From: Sphingomonas sp.
GTDB lineage: Bacteria > Pseudomonadota > Alphaproteobacteria > Sphingomonadales > Sphingomonadaceae
Length of the DNA stretch: 64,000 nucleotides
Assembly (NCBI RefSeq): GCF_024508665.1
Contig: NZ_JANINP010000007.1
Span: 434,001 to 498,000, forward strand
Direction: 5' to 3'
Position 1 is the first letter of the stretch; each line of letters begins with the position of its first letter. Made by a program: the position numbers and the translations under genes. Below, in pieces: positions 45,572 through 53,918 of the stretch. The notes beneath the pieces are model-generated. The model saw only the letters and a program-made list of their open reading frames with translations. It made no database searches and was not told the origin of the DNA.

Positions 45572-45659
45572 CGTCATGCCGGACTTGTTCCGGCGTCCAA
45601 TCATCAACAGAGGATGGCGCTTGAGGCGCATTGGACCCCGGAACACGTCCGGGGTGACG
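45572..45659. repeat. Imperfect 30-bp inverted repeat
   Basis: Arms 45572-45601 and 45630-45659 are complementary at 26 of 30 positions (CGTCATGCCGGAC... against ...GTCCGGGGTGACG) around a 28-nt centre. This resembles a palindromic repeat found between genes in sphingomonads. It lies in the gap between mccA and the crotonase gene and could fold in mRNA as a 3'-end structure. Confidence 0.8.
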
Positions 45660-45669
45660 AAAAGGTAAG

Positions 45670-47508
45670 TCACTCCGCCTTCTCGATCCGCACCAGCAAG
45701 GCGTCCACCTGCACCTGCGATCCGACCGTCGCGTTCAACTCCACGACTATTCCGTCGAATGGCGCAGTCAGGCCGTGTTCCATCTTCATCGCCTCGAGCG
45801 TCAGCAACTTCTGGCCCTTCGTCACCGCGGCATCGGCCGCGACGTCCACGGCGATCACTCGGCCCGGCATCGGCGCCAGGATCGCGCCATCCGCCGAGGC
45901 GCCCGCCGCACCCCCAGCCGCACGCCAGCGGCTCAATTGCCAGACCTGCCCGCCCTCGGCGATCAGCAGGCTGTCGACCGGTTCCGATCCGGCTTCGCCC
46001 GCGCCATGCTCGATCGCGACCGTCGCGCCGTCGAGCAGGAAGGTATCGGTGCGCCGAGGCTGGGCGTTGAGGCGGAAGCCCGCCATCGGCACTTCTCCGA
46101 TCAGCGCAGCGGCGGCGTCGGCCAGCGCTTCGTCGGACGGCAGCGCGGGCGGCATCAGCGCATCGCCCTCGCGCGCGATCAGGCCGGTATCGACATCGCC
46201 TTCGGCGAACGCTTCATGTTCGAGCGCTTCGACCAGGAAGCCGGCATTCGACCGTACCGGCCAGACGATCGCGTCGGACAGCGCATCGGCGAGCAGCTCG
46301 CGCGCTTCCTCCCGATTCTCGCCCCAAGCGATGACTTTGGCGATCATCGGATCGTAGAAAGGCGAGATGTCGGCGCCTTGCTCGACGCCGGTATCGACCC
46401 GCGCATTCTCGCCCAGATCGAACGCTTCGAGGCGGCCGATCGAGGGCAGGAAACCCTTGGCGGGATCCTCGGCATAGAGCCGCGCTTCCATCGCCCAACC
46501 GTTGATCTCGAGCTCGTCCTGTGCCGCCGGCAAGGGTTCGCCCGACGCCACCCGGAGTTGCCATTCGACCAGGTCCTGGCCGGTGATCTCTTCCGTCACC
46601 GGATGCTCGACCTGGAGGCGGGTGTTCATTTCCATGAACCAGATGCGGTCGGCGCGGAGCCCTTCGCTCGCATCGGCGATGAACTCGATCGTGCCGGCGC
46701 CGACATAGTCGACCGCCTTTGCCGCGCGCACTGCTGCGGCACAGATTGCCGCCCGCGTGTCTTCGTCCATGCCGGGGGCTGGGGCTTCCTCGATCACTTT
46801 CTGGTGCCGACGCTGCAACGAGCAATCCCGCTCGAACAGGTGGACGACATTGCCATGGCTATCGCCGAACACCTGCACTTCGATATGGCGCGGGCTCAGG
46901 ATGTACTTCTCGATCAGCACGCGATCGTCGCCGAACGATGCGGCCGCCTCGCGCTGGCAGGAAGCGAGCGCGTCGGCGAAGTCCTCCGAGGCGTCGACCC
47001 GGCGCATGCCCTTGCCGCCGCCGCCCGCGACCGCCTTGATCAGGACTGGGTAGCCGATCTTGTCGGCTTCGGCCTTCAAATGACCGGGCCGCTGATCCTC
47101 GCCGAGATAGCCCGGCGTTACCGGTACGCCCGCCGCGATCATCCGCTCCTTGGCAGCGTCCTTCAATCCCATCGCGCGAATGCTGTCGGGATTGGGGCCG
47201 ACCCAGATCAGGCCGGCGTCGTTCACCGCCTTCGCGAAATCGGCATTCTCCGACAGGAAGCCATAGCCGGGGTGGATCGCTTCGGCGCCGGTCTGTTGTG
47301 CGGCGGCGATGATCTTGTCGCCGACGAGATAGCTTCCCCGCGCCGGCGACGGCCCGATATGCACCGCTTCGTCGGCTTGTCGAACGTGAAGCGCGCGGGC
47401 GTCGGCGTCTGAATAGACCGCGATCGTGCGGATACCCATCGCGCGGGCGGTGCGGATGATACGGCAGGCGATCTCGCCGCGATTGGCGATGAGTAGGGAG
47501 GTGATCAC
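45670..47508 (-). CDS. mccA: Methylcrotonyl-CoA carboxylase biotin-containing subunit
   Basis: A 612-residue acyl-CoA carboxylase alpha subunit. Biotin carboxylase domain (about 1-445): LLIANRGEIACRIIRTAR, GGGGKGMRRV, FGDDRVLIEKYI, MNTRLQVEHPVTE. The biotin carrier domain is at the C-terminus with the biotinyl K575 in LEAMKMEHG. Next to mccB, which carries the carboxyltransferase, this is most likely 3-methylcrotonyl-CoA carboxylase of leucine catabolism; propionyl- or geranyl-CoA use cannot be excluded. The start GTG 47508 overlaps the upstream stop as GTGA, confirming it over the longer frame. Confidence 0.93.
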   Translation of the reverse strand: MITSLLIANRGEIACRIIRTARAMGIRTIAVYSDADARALHVRQADEAVHIGPSPARGSYLVGDKIIAAAQQTGAEAIHPGYGFLSENADFAKAVNDAGLIWVGPNPDSIRAMGLKDAAKERMIAAGVPVTPGYLGEDQRPGHLKAEADKIGYPVLIKAVAGGGGKGMRRVDASEDFADALASCQREAAASFGDDRVLIEKYILSPRHIEVQVFGDSHGNVVHLFERDCSLQRRHQKVIEEAPAPGMDEDTRAAICAAAVRAAKAVDYVGAGTIEFIADASEGLRADRIWFMEMNTRLQVEHPVTEEITGQDLVEWQLRVASGEPLPAAQDELEINGWAMEARLYAEDPAKGFLPSIGRLEAFDLGENARVDTGVEQGADISPFYDPMIAKVIAWGENREEARELLADALSDAIVWPVRSNAGFLVEALEHEAFAEGDVDTGLIAREGDALMPPALPSDEALADAAAALIGEVPMAGFRLNAQPRRTDTFLLDGATVAIEHGAGEAGSEPVDSLLIAEGGQVWQLSRWRAAGGAAGASADGAILAPMPGRVIAVDVAADAAVTKGQKLLTLEAMKMEHGLTAPFDGIVVELNATVGSQVQVDALLVRIEKAE

Positions 47509-48008
47509 GCCTCTGGGCACTCCGTCGTGCGCTGCGACCAGGTCACGTTCTGGACCTTCCACTGGCCGTTCTCGCGGATCAGGTCGAAATGGTCGACGCC
47601 GCAGGTCGCGACCTTGCCGTCGACCGACAGAGTGAACTCGCCCCAGACCATCGCGATGTCGCCGTCGATCTCGATCGCCGGCCGGCCGGTGAATTGCTCG
47701 TGATAGCGATGCTCGCCAGGCTTCACATTGGCGAGATATTGTTCCCAGGTCATGTGACGGACGATCTTGCTGCCGTCCGCCTTGGTCGCCGCGACGGTCG
47801 CGCCGCCGCCGCCGTCCATGCGGAGCTGCGCGCGGATCGCGTTGGCGTCGGCCGCATCGATCGCGGCGAACCAGGCATTGAGCGGGACCATCACCTGCGA
47901 TTCCTCGCTGACCGGCATGGGCAGCGGGTTCGCGGGGGGAAGCTTGTCGTTGGATTTCTGGTCTGCGGCCGAGGCGAGGAGAAGGAGGGGGAGAAGAACA
48001 AGGTTCAT
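47505..48008 (-). CDS. Secreted NTF2-like (SnoaL/DUF4440-type) protein
   Basis: A 167-residue protein with a short signal peptide (MNLVLLPLLLLASAA) and an NTF2-like fold. The fold is suggested by VPLNAWFAAIDAADANAIRAQL (in parts: VPLNAWFAAID and ANAIRAQL), MTWEQYLANV and the C-terminal beta strands with MVWGEFTLSVDGK and WKVQNVTWSQRT. No enzymatic residues can be assigned. It is coupled by a 4-nt overlap to mccA, so it is expressed with the carboxylase. A palindromic repeat lies just upstream of it. Confidence 0.8.
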   Translation of the reverse strand: MNLVLLPLLLLASAADQKSNDKLPPANPLPMPVSEESQVMVPLNAWFAAIDAADANAIRAQLRMDGGGGATVAATKADGSKIVRHMTWEQYLANVKPGEHRYHEQFTGRPAIEIDGDIAMVWGEFTLSVDGKVATCGVDHFDLIRENGQWKVQNVTWSQRTTECPEA

Positions 48009-48022
48009 TGTGGTTCCTTCAA

Positions 48023-48077
48023 TTCCTCCCCGAGCTTGGCTCGGGGAGGGGGACCATGCGAAGCATGGTGGAGGGGC
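48023..48077. repeat. Palindromic double-hairpin repeat, left copy
   Basis: Two consecutive hairpins: CCTCCCCGAGC / GCTCGGGGAGG, then ACCATGC-GA-AGCATGGT, flanked by the terminal sequences TTCCTCC and TGGAGGGGC. The right copy (48456-48516) is inverted and keeps the same layout, with a different but self-complementary second stem. Confidence 0.88.
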
Positions 48078-48084
48078 AGGGACT

Positions 48085-48519
48085 ATGTTCAGAGACGTCG
48101 CACCGAAGGGAAAGGTGAAGGCGGTTCGACAATCGCGTCGGCTCCGTCGCGAGATGACGCTGCCAGAAATTCTGCTTTGGCAAGAGTTGAGAAAGCGGCC
48201 CGGCGACCTGAAATTTCGACGACAGCGCCCTACAGGTGAAAAGCTTAGTCTCGACTTCTATTGCAGTGATGCGCGGCTGGCGATCGAGGTCGATGGCGAA
48301 GCGCACAGCCGTGGAGACCGGCCGCAACGCGATGCTCGTCGAGATGCTTGGCTCGCATCTGCTGGTATCGCGACATTGCGAATAGCGGCGATAGACATAC
48401 TCAGAGATATTGAGGGCGTAGTAGGCCATATTGTCGTAACTGCACGTGCGCGGTTGCCCCTCCACCACCCGGCGGTGCCGGGTGGTCCCCCTCCCCGAGA
48501 CGAGCTCGGGGAGGAATGA
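48085..48519 (+). CDS. DUF559 domain endonuclease-like protein
   Basis: A 144-residue protein of the DUF559 family, which has the restriction-endonuclease-like fold of Vsr very-short-patch repair nucleases. Key parts are SRRLRREMTLPEILLWQELR, KFRRQRPTGEKLSLDFYC, RLAIEVDGEAHS (catalytic Asp/Glu strand) and RDAWLASAGIATLRI. It runs opposite to the surrounding leucine-catabolism genes. The left palindromic repeat ends 7 nt before the ATG, and the right copy overlaps the last 20 codons, which encode PLHHPAVPGGPPPRDELGEE. The arrangement suggests a mobile or formerly mobile nuclease-repeat unit. Nuclease activity is inferred from fold only. Confidence 0.85.
   Translation: MFRDVAPKGKVKAVRQSRRLRREMTLPEILLWQELRKRPGDLKFRRQRPTGEKLSLDFYCSDARLAIEVDGEAHSRGDRPQRDARRDAWLASAGIATLRIAAIDILRDIEGVVGHIVVTARARLPLHHPAVPGGPPPRDELGEE
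48456..48516. repeat. Palindromic double-hairpin repeat, right (inverted) copy
   Basis: Reverse complement of the left copy in layout: terminal hairpin CCTCCCCGAG.../...CTCGGGGAGG and an inner stem ACCACCCGGC / GCCGGGTGGT. The inner stem differs in sequence from the left copy but stays fully paired, meaning the fold is conserved. It lies within the 3' end of the DUF559 gene. Confidence 0.88.
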
Positions 48520-48539
48520 GGAGGGCTCGCCACCCGTCA

Positions 48540-50141
48540 TCACATCCGGAACACGCCGAAGCGCGGCGTCTCGGGGATCGGGGCGTTGAGACACGCAGCA
48601 AACGCCAGGCCCAGGACGTCGCGAGTCTGCGCCGGGTCGATGATACCGTCGTCCCACAATCGCGCGGTGGCGTGCCAGGGGTTGCCTTGCGCCTCATAGT
48701 CGTCGCGGATCGGCTGCTTGAAGGCTTCGGCCTCCTCGGGCGTCCATTTTGCTGCGTCGCGATGGACCGTTGCCAGCACGCTCGCCGCCTGTTCACCGCC
48801 CATCACGCTGATCCGGCTATTAGGCCAGGTGAACAGGAAGCGCGGTGAATAGGCGCGGCCGGCCATGCCGTAATTGCCCGCGCCGAAGCTGCCGCCTATC
48901 AATACGGTGACCTTGGGCACGCTGGCGGTGGCGACCGCTGTGACCAGCTTGGCACCGTGCTTGGCGATCCCCTCGGCTTCGTACTTCCCGCCGACCATGA
49001 AGCCCGAAATGTTCTGCAGGAACAGTAGCGGAATGCGGCGCTGGCAGGCGAGCTCGATGAAATGCGCGCCCTTGACCGCGCTTTCCGAGAACAGCACGCC
49101 GTTGTTCGCCAGGATCGCGACCGGCATGCCCCAGATGTGCGCGAAGCCGCAGACCAAGGAGCTGCCGTAGAGCGCCTTGAACTCCTGGAATTCCGATCCG
49201 TCGACCAGCCGGGCGATGATCTCATGCACGTCATAGGGCGCGCGGACGTCCTGCGGGATGATGCCGTAGAGTTCGTGCGGATCGAACTTGGGCGGGCGCG
49301 GCTCGCGCAATTCGATGTCTGGTTTGGCATCGGGCTGCAGTGTCGAGACGATATCGCGGACGATGGTCAGCGCATGCTCGTCATTCTCGGCAATATGGTC
49401 GACCACGCCCGATTTGCGCGCATGGAGATCGCCGCCGCCCAAATCCTCGGCCGAGATCACTTCGCCAGTTGCTGCCTGGACGAGGGGAGGGCCGGCGAGG
49501 AAGATCGTGCCCTGGCTGCGGACTATCACGCTCTCGTCGGACATGGCGGGGACATAGGCACCGCCAGCGGTGCAGCTGCCCATCACGCAGGCGATCTGGG
49601 GGATGCCCTTGGCCGACATATTGGCCTGGTTGAAGAAGATTCGGCCGAAGTGGTCACGGTCGGGAAACACCTCCGACTGATGCGGCAAATTGGCCCCGCC
49701 CGAATCGACCAGATAGATGCACGGCAAGCGATTCTGTTCGGCGATCTCCTGTGCGCGGAGATGCTTCTTGACCGTCATCGGATAATAGGTGCCGCCCTTC
49801 ACCGTGGCGTCGTTGCAGACGATCATTGCCTGGCGCCCCGATACGCGCCCGACGCCGGCGATCATCCCAGCACCGGGCACTTCTCCGCCGTAGAGATCGC
49901 AGGCGGCGAGCTGACCGATCTCGAGGAACGGCGAGCCGGGGTCGAGCAGGCGTTCGACACGATCGCGCGGCAACAGCTTGCCGCGCGCCGTGTGGCGCTC
50001 GCGGCTCTTTTCATTGCCGCCCAGAGCGGCCGCCGCGACGTCGGCGCGCAAACGGTCGACGAGCGCGCGATTGTGCGCAGCATTGGCGCGGAACTGGTCG
50101 CTGTCGGGGGAGAGGCGGGTGTCGAGAACAGGTGCGCTCAT
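48540..50141 (-). CDS. mccB: Methylcrotonyl-CoA carboxylase carboxyltransferase subunit
   Basis: A 533-residue acyl-CoA carboxyltransferase beta subunit. It contains [77 protein letters not shown] and [20 protein letters not shown]. The ANLPHQ and [10 protein letters not shown] signatures match the methylcrotonyl/geranyl type more than propionyl-CoA carboxylase. It pairs with MccA in carboxylating 3-methylcrotonyl-CoA. The DUF559-repeat unit sits between it and the NTF2-mccA pair, and a divergent M13 peptidase lies upstream. Confidence 0.94.
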   Translation of the reverse strand: MSAPVLDTRLSPDSDQFRANAAHNRALVDRLRADVAAAALGGNEKSRERHTARGKLLPRDRVERLLDPGSPFLEIGQLAACDLYGGEVPGAGMIAGVGRVSGRQAMIVCNDATVKGGTYYPMTVKKHLRAQEIAEQNRLPCIYLVDSGGANLPHQSEVFPDRDHFGRIFFNQANMSAKGIPQIACVMGSCTAGGAYVPAMSDESVIVRSQGTIFLAGPPLVQAATGEVISAEDLGGGDLHARKSGVVDHIAENDEHALTIVRDIVSTLQPDAKPDIELREPRPPKFDPHELYGIIPQDVRAPYDVHEIIARLVDGSEFQEFKALYGSSLVCGFAHIWGMPVAILANNGVLFSESAVKGAHFIELACQRRIPLLFLQNISGFMVGGKYEAEGIAKHGAKLVTAVATASVPKVTVLIGGSFGAGNYGMAGRAYSPRFLFTWPNSRISVMGGEQAASVLATVHRDAAKWTPEEAEAFKQPIRDDYEAQGNPWHATARLWDDGIIDPAQTRDVLGLAFAACLNAPIPETPRFGVFRM

Positions 50142-50252
50142 TCCGCCTGCCTAGCCTTGCAGATTGCCGTTGGGAAGCCGCGCGGGCCCCTAGCGCGGCA
50201 AACTGTGTTGGTGTAGCCAGCGAGTCATACACCAGACAAAAGAGGGTTCCCG

Positions 50253-52328
50253 ATGAAGCGCTCAATTCTCGCCGCCATGCTGCTCGCCACCACCGCAGGC
50301 GGAGTCGCCATGTGGCAGGCTCCCGCTCTCGCCCAGGCGGTAATGGGGACCAAATCGGGCGTCGACCAGTCGCTGATCGACCATAGCGTCAAGCCCGGCG
50401 ACGACTTCAATGCCTATGCCAACGGCACGTGGTTGAAGACCGCCGAAATCCCGGCCGACCGCTCGTCGATCGGCGTCGGACTCGACGTGTTCAAGGTCGC
50501 CGAGGCGCGCAACGCGGACATCATCAAGGGGGCAGCTGCATCGAAGGCGAAGCCGGGCAGCGACCTTCGCCGCATCGCCGATTATTACGACGCCTATAAC
50601 AATAGCGCCGCGATCGAGGCGCGGGGCACCGCTCCGCTGAAGCCGATCCTGGCGCCGATCGCCGCGCTCAAGACCAAGGCGGAATTGTCGGCGATGCTCG
50701 GCGCCAACATGCGGGCCGACACCGATCCGTTCAACAACAACAATTATGCGTCGACGGACAATCTGTTCGGCCTGTTCGTCGGGCAGGATCTCAACAAGCC
50801 GACGATCAACGCGCCCTATCTGATGCAGGGCGGCGTCGGCATGCCCGACCGCGATTACTACCTGTCCGACAAGAAGGAGATGGCCGAGCTCCGCGACGGG
50901 TATAAAGACTATCTGGAAAAGATCTTCACGCTCGCCGGGATGAGCGATCCCAAGGCGCGCGCCGGCCGCGTCTTCGCGCTCGAGACGAAGATCGCCCAGG
51001 CGCAGACGGACATCGTCACCGCGCAGGACGCGCATAAGGGCGACAATCCCTGGACCCGCGCCGATTTCGCCAAGAAGGCGCCGGGCATCGACTGGAACGC
51101 CTATTGGACCGCGGCGGGGCTGCCTAAGCAGCAGAATTTCATCGTCTGGAATCCCGAGACGACGACCAAGCTCGCCGGCCTGGTCGCGAGCGAGCCGATG
51201 CAGTCGTGGCAGGACTGGCTCGCTTTCCATCGCATCAACGAGGTCGCCTCTACTCTGCCCAGAGCGTTCGACGACGCGAAGTTCGACTTTTTCGGCAAGC
51301 AGATGACCGGCACGCCGGCGCAGCAGCCGCGCGACAAGCGCTCGATCGGCGCGGTCAACGGCGCCTTGGGCTATGAGGTCGGCAAGATCTACGCCGCCAA
51401 ATATTTCCCGGCATCGTCCAAGGCGGCGATTCAGACGATGGTCAAGAATATCGTCGCGGCGTTCGACAAGCGCATTGCCGCGCTCGACTGGATGGCGCCT
51501 GCCACCAAGACGGAGGCGCGCAAGAAGCTGTCGGTATTGAAGGTCGGCGTCGGCTATCCGGACGTCTGGCCGATGCGTCCTTATTATGCGGTCAGCGCGA
51601 CCGATCCGGCGGGCAATTTGCTGCGCGCGAAGCTAGCCAATTACCGCTATCAGATCGGCAAGCTGGGCAAGACGCCCGATCGCGGCGAGTGGTGGATGAC
51701 GCCGCAGACGGTCAATGCGGTCAATTTGCCGCTGCAGAATGCGCTCAATTTCCCGGCGGCGATCCTCAATACACCCTATTTCGATCCGACCTTCGATCCT
51801 GCCGCCAATTACGGCGCGATCGGCGCGGTGATCGGGCATGAGATCAGCCATTCGTTCGACAATCTGGGATCGGATTTCGATTCGACCGGACGCCTGCACA
51901 ATTGGTGGACGCCGACCGACCTGGCGCGGTTCGAGGCGTCAGGCAAGGCGCTGATCGACCAGTATAACAAGTACGAAGTGCTGCCGGGCCTCTATGCCAA
52001 TGGCCAGCAGGAACTGGGCGAGAACATTGCAGACACCGCCGGCCTGACCGCCTCGTATGAGGCGTATCATGCGTCGCTGGGCGGAAAGCCGGCGCCGGTG
52101 ATCGACGGGCTGACGGGGGATCAACGCTTCTTCCTCGCCTTCGCGCAGAGCTGGCGGACCAAGATGCGCGACCGCGCCATGCGCGCGCGGATCGCGACCG
52201 ACGTCCATGCGCTGGCACCGTTGCGCGTTGAAACGGTACGCAACCTCGACGCCTGGTACGATGCGTTCGGGATCAAGCCGGGCGACAAGCGCTATCTGGC
52301 GCCGGGCGACCGCGTCCACGTCTGGTAA
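50253..52328 (+). CDS. M13 family metallopeptidase (neprilysin-like, PepO-type)
   Basis: A 691-residue secreted peptidase. A signal peptide (1-29) precedes the helical domain. The zinc site is intact: H529-EIS-H533 in IGHEISHSFDN, the third ligand E590 in GENIADTAGL with D594, plus the substrate-binding NAALNF-type motif represented by LQNALNFPAAILN. It cleaves short peptides in the periplasm or at the surface. The next gene begins 5 nt downstream, suggesting co-transcription, though no functional link is obvious. Confidence 0.95.
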   Translation: MKRSILAAMLLATTAGGVAMWQAPALAQAVMGTKSGVDQSLIDHSVKPGDDFNAYANGTWLKTAEIPADRSSIGVGLDVFKVAEARNADIIKGAAASKAKPGSDLRRIADYYDAYNNSAAIEARGTAPLKPILAPIAALKTKAELSAMLGANMRADTDPFNNNNYASTDNLFGLFVGQDLNKPTINAPYLMQGGVGMPDRDYYLSDKKEMAELRDGYKDYLEKIFTLAGMSDPKARAGRVFALETKIAQAQTDIVTAQDAHKGDNPWTRADFAKKAPGIDWNAYWTAAGLPKQQNFIVWNPETTTKLAGLVASEPMQSWQDWLAFHRINEVASTLPRAFDDAKFDFFGKQMTGTPAQQPRDKRSIGAVNGALGYEVGKIYAAKYFPASSKAAIQTMVKNIVAAFDKRIAALDWMAPATKTEARKKLSVLKVGVGYPDVWPMRPYYAVSATDPAGNLLRAKLANYRYQIGKLGKTPDRGEWWMTPQTVNAVNLPLQNALNFPAAILNTPYFDPTFDPAANYGAIGAVIGHEISHSFDNLGSDFDSTGRLHNWWTPTDLARFEASGKALIDQYNKYEVLPGLYANGQQELGENIADTAGLTASYEAYHASLGGKPAPVIDGLTGDQRFFLAFAQSWRTKMRDRAMRARIATDVHALAPLRVETVRNLDAWYDAFGIKPGDKRYLAPGDRVHVW

Positions 52329-52333
52329 GGCGC

Positions 52334-53830
52334 GTGACGCCGGACGATCGCACGCCCGTCATCGTCGGATGCGGCGAGGCGGTCGATCGTCCGGCGGCGC
52401 TCAGCCACGCACTGGATCCGATCGAGCTGATGACGCTCGCCGCGCGGCGAGCGGAGGACGATGCCGGCAGTGGCTTGCTCCACCGGATCGACCGGCTCGA
52501 TGTCGTCAACCTGGTAAGCTGGCGCTACGCCGACCCGCCCGCCGAGCTCGCGGCGCGGCTGGGGATCGCGCCACGGTCGCTCAGCTATGCCGCGATCGGC
52601 GGCGAGACGCCGACCAAATTGGTTCACGAAGCCGCGCTGGCGATCGCCCGGGGCGAAGCAAAGGTCGCGCTGGTCGCGGGTGCCGAAGCTCAACATAGCG
52701 CCGCGCGGGCGCAGAAGGAGGGTGTGGAACTTCCCTGGCCTCCGTTCGCGCACGACGCGCCGGGGCGGATCGAACGTGCGACCTATCTCCATCCGCTGGC
52801 GGTCGCGCTCGGCGCGTCGATGCCGGTTAACGTCTATCCGTTCTACGACATGGCGAGCGCCCACGCCTGGGGGCAGACGCCGGCCGAAGCGCAAGCGGAA
52901 TCGGCGGAATTATGGGCGCGTTATTCAGCAGTCGCGGCCGATAATCCGTCGAGTTGGCTGAACAGGCGTTACTCGGCTGAAGACATCGCCCGCGTCACCC
53001 CCGACAACCGCCTGATCGCCTGGCCCTATACGAAGCTGATGGTCGCCAACCCGATGGTCAATCAGGGCGCGGCGGTAATCGTCACCAGCCTGGCCATGGC
53101 GCGCGAGGCCGGGATCGATCCGGCGGCGATGATTCATCTGGTCGGCGGCGCTGCGGCGGACGAACCGCGCGATTATCTTGCGCGCGACGGCTATGCCGGG
53201 AGCGCCGCACAAGATGCCGTGCTGACGCGCGCGCTCGAGTTGAACGAAGGTCGCGGCTTCGATGCGGTCGAGCTCTACAGCTGCTTTCCCTGCGTTCCCA
53301 AGATGGCGCGGCGGACGCTCGGCTTGGGCGCGGATGTTGTGCCGACCGTGACGGGCGGGCTGACCTTCTTCGGCGCGCCGCTCAACGACTATATGCTCCA
53401 CGCCGTCGCGGCGATGGTGCGGCGGCTGCGGTCGGGCAGCGGCACCGGGTTGCTCTATGGACAGGGTGAGTTCGTCACCAAGCACCATGCATTGGTGCTG
53501 AGTGCCACGCCCCGCGACCGTGCGCTCGATCAGGACTATTCGGTTGCCGGCGATGCCGAGAAGCGGCGGGGCGCGATACCGCCGACCGTGATGCCGGCGG
53601 ATGGCAAAGCGTCGCTCGAGACGGCGACGATCCTGTATCGCCGCGATGGCACGGTAGATCACGCCGTGGTCATCCTCCGGACAGACGACGGCGCGCGAAC
53701 GATGGCGGCGGTTGCGCCCGACGATCGTGCGACACTGGCGGCGATCGTCGATCGAGATCGCTATCCGGTGGGGCGGGCGGGGGTTTTGACACTCGGGGAT
53801 CTCCCGCGCTGGACGGCAGCGCCGGATTGA
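52334..53830 (+). CDS. Thiolase-fold protein without the usual catalytic residues
   Basis: A 498-residue member of the SCP-x-like thiolase group commonly labelled acetyl-CoA acetyltransferase. It begins RTPVIVGCGEAVDRP, and the thiolase core is visible (EAALAIARGEAKVALVAGAEA and GGLTFFGAPLNDYMLHA). Where classical thiolases have the nucleophile motif CASG this protein has GETP, the GHP histidine is GAP, and the second Cys motif (C-x-G-G-G) is YGQGE. It therefore probably does not do a standard Claisen condensation. Start is GTG 52334, five nt after the M13 stop. Role unknown. Confidence 0.85.
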   Translation: MTPDDRTPVIVGCGEAVDRPAALSHALDPIELMTLAARRAEDDAGSGLLHRIDRLDVVNLVSWRYADPPAELAARLGIAPRSLSYAAIGGETPTKLVHEAALAIARGEAKVALVAGAEAQHSAARAQKEGVELPWPPFAHDAPGRIERATYLHPLAVALGASMPVNVYPFYDMASAHAWGQTPAEAQAESAELWARYSAVAADNPSSWLNRRYSAEDIARVTPDNRLIAWPYTKLMVANPMVNQGAAVIVTSLAMAREAGIDPAAMIHLVGGAAADEPRDYLARDGYAGSAAQDAVLTRALELNEGRGFDAVELYSCFPCVPKMARRTLGLGADVVPTVTGGLTFFGAPLNDYMLHAVAAMVRRLRSGSGTGLLYGQGEFVTKHHALVLSATPRDRALDQDYSVAGDAEKRRGAIPPTVMPADGKASLETATILYRRDGTVDHAVVILRTDDGARTMAAVAPDDRATLAAIVDRDRYPVGRAGVLTLGDLPRWTAAPD

Positions 53831-53918
53831 TCGCTCCGAAACGGGTGGAATCTCTTGATTGTCTTTGCCGACCGGTGCCCTAATCTGCCGGAAAGCTGTT
53901 GTTTTCGGGGGCGGAACG

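Noticed and set aside
42833..47412. Long plus-strand open frames opposite nadE and mccA
   Set aside because: They mirror the codon structure of the real genes and show no domain signatures.
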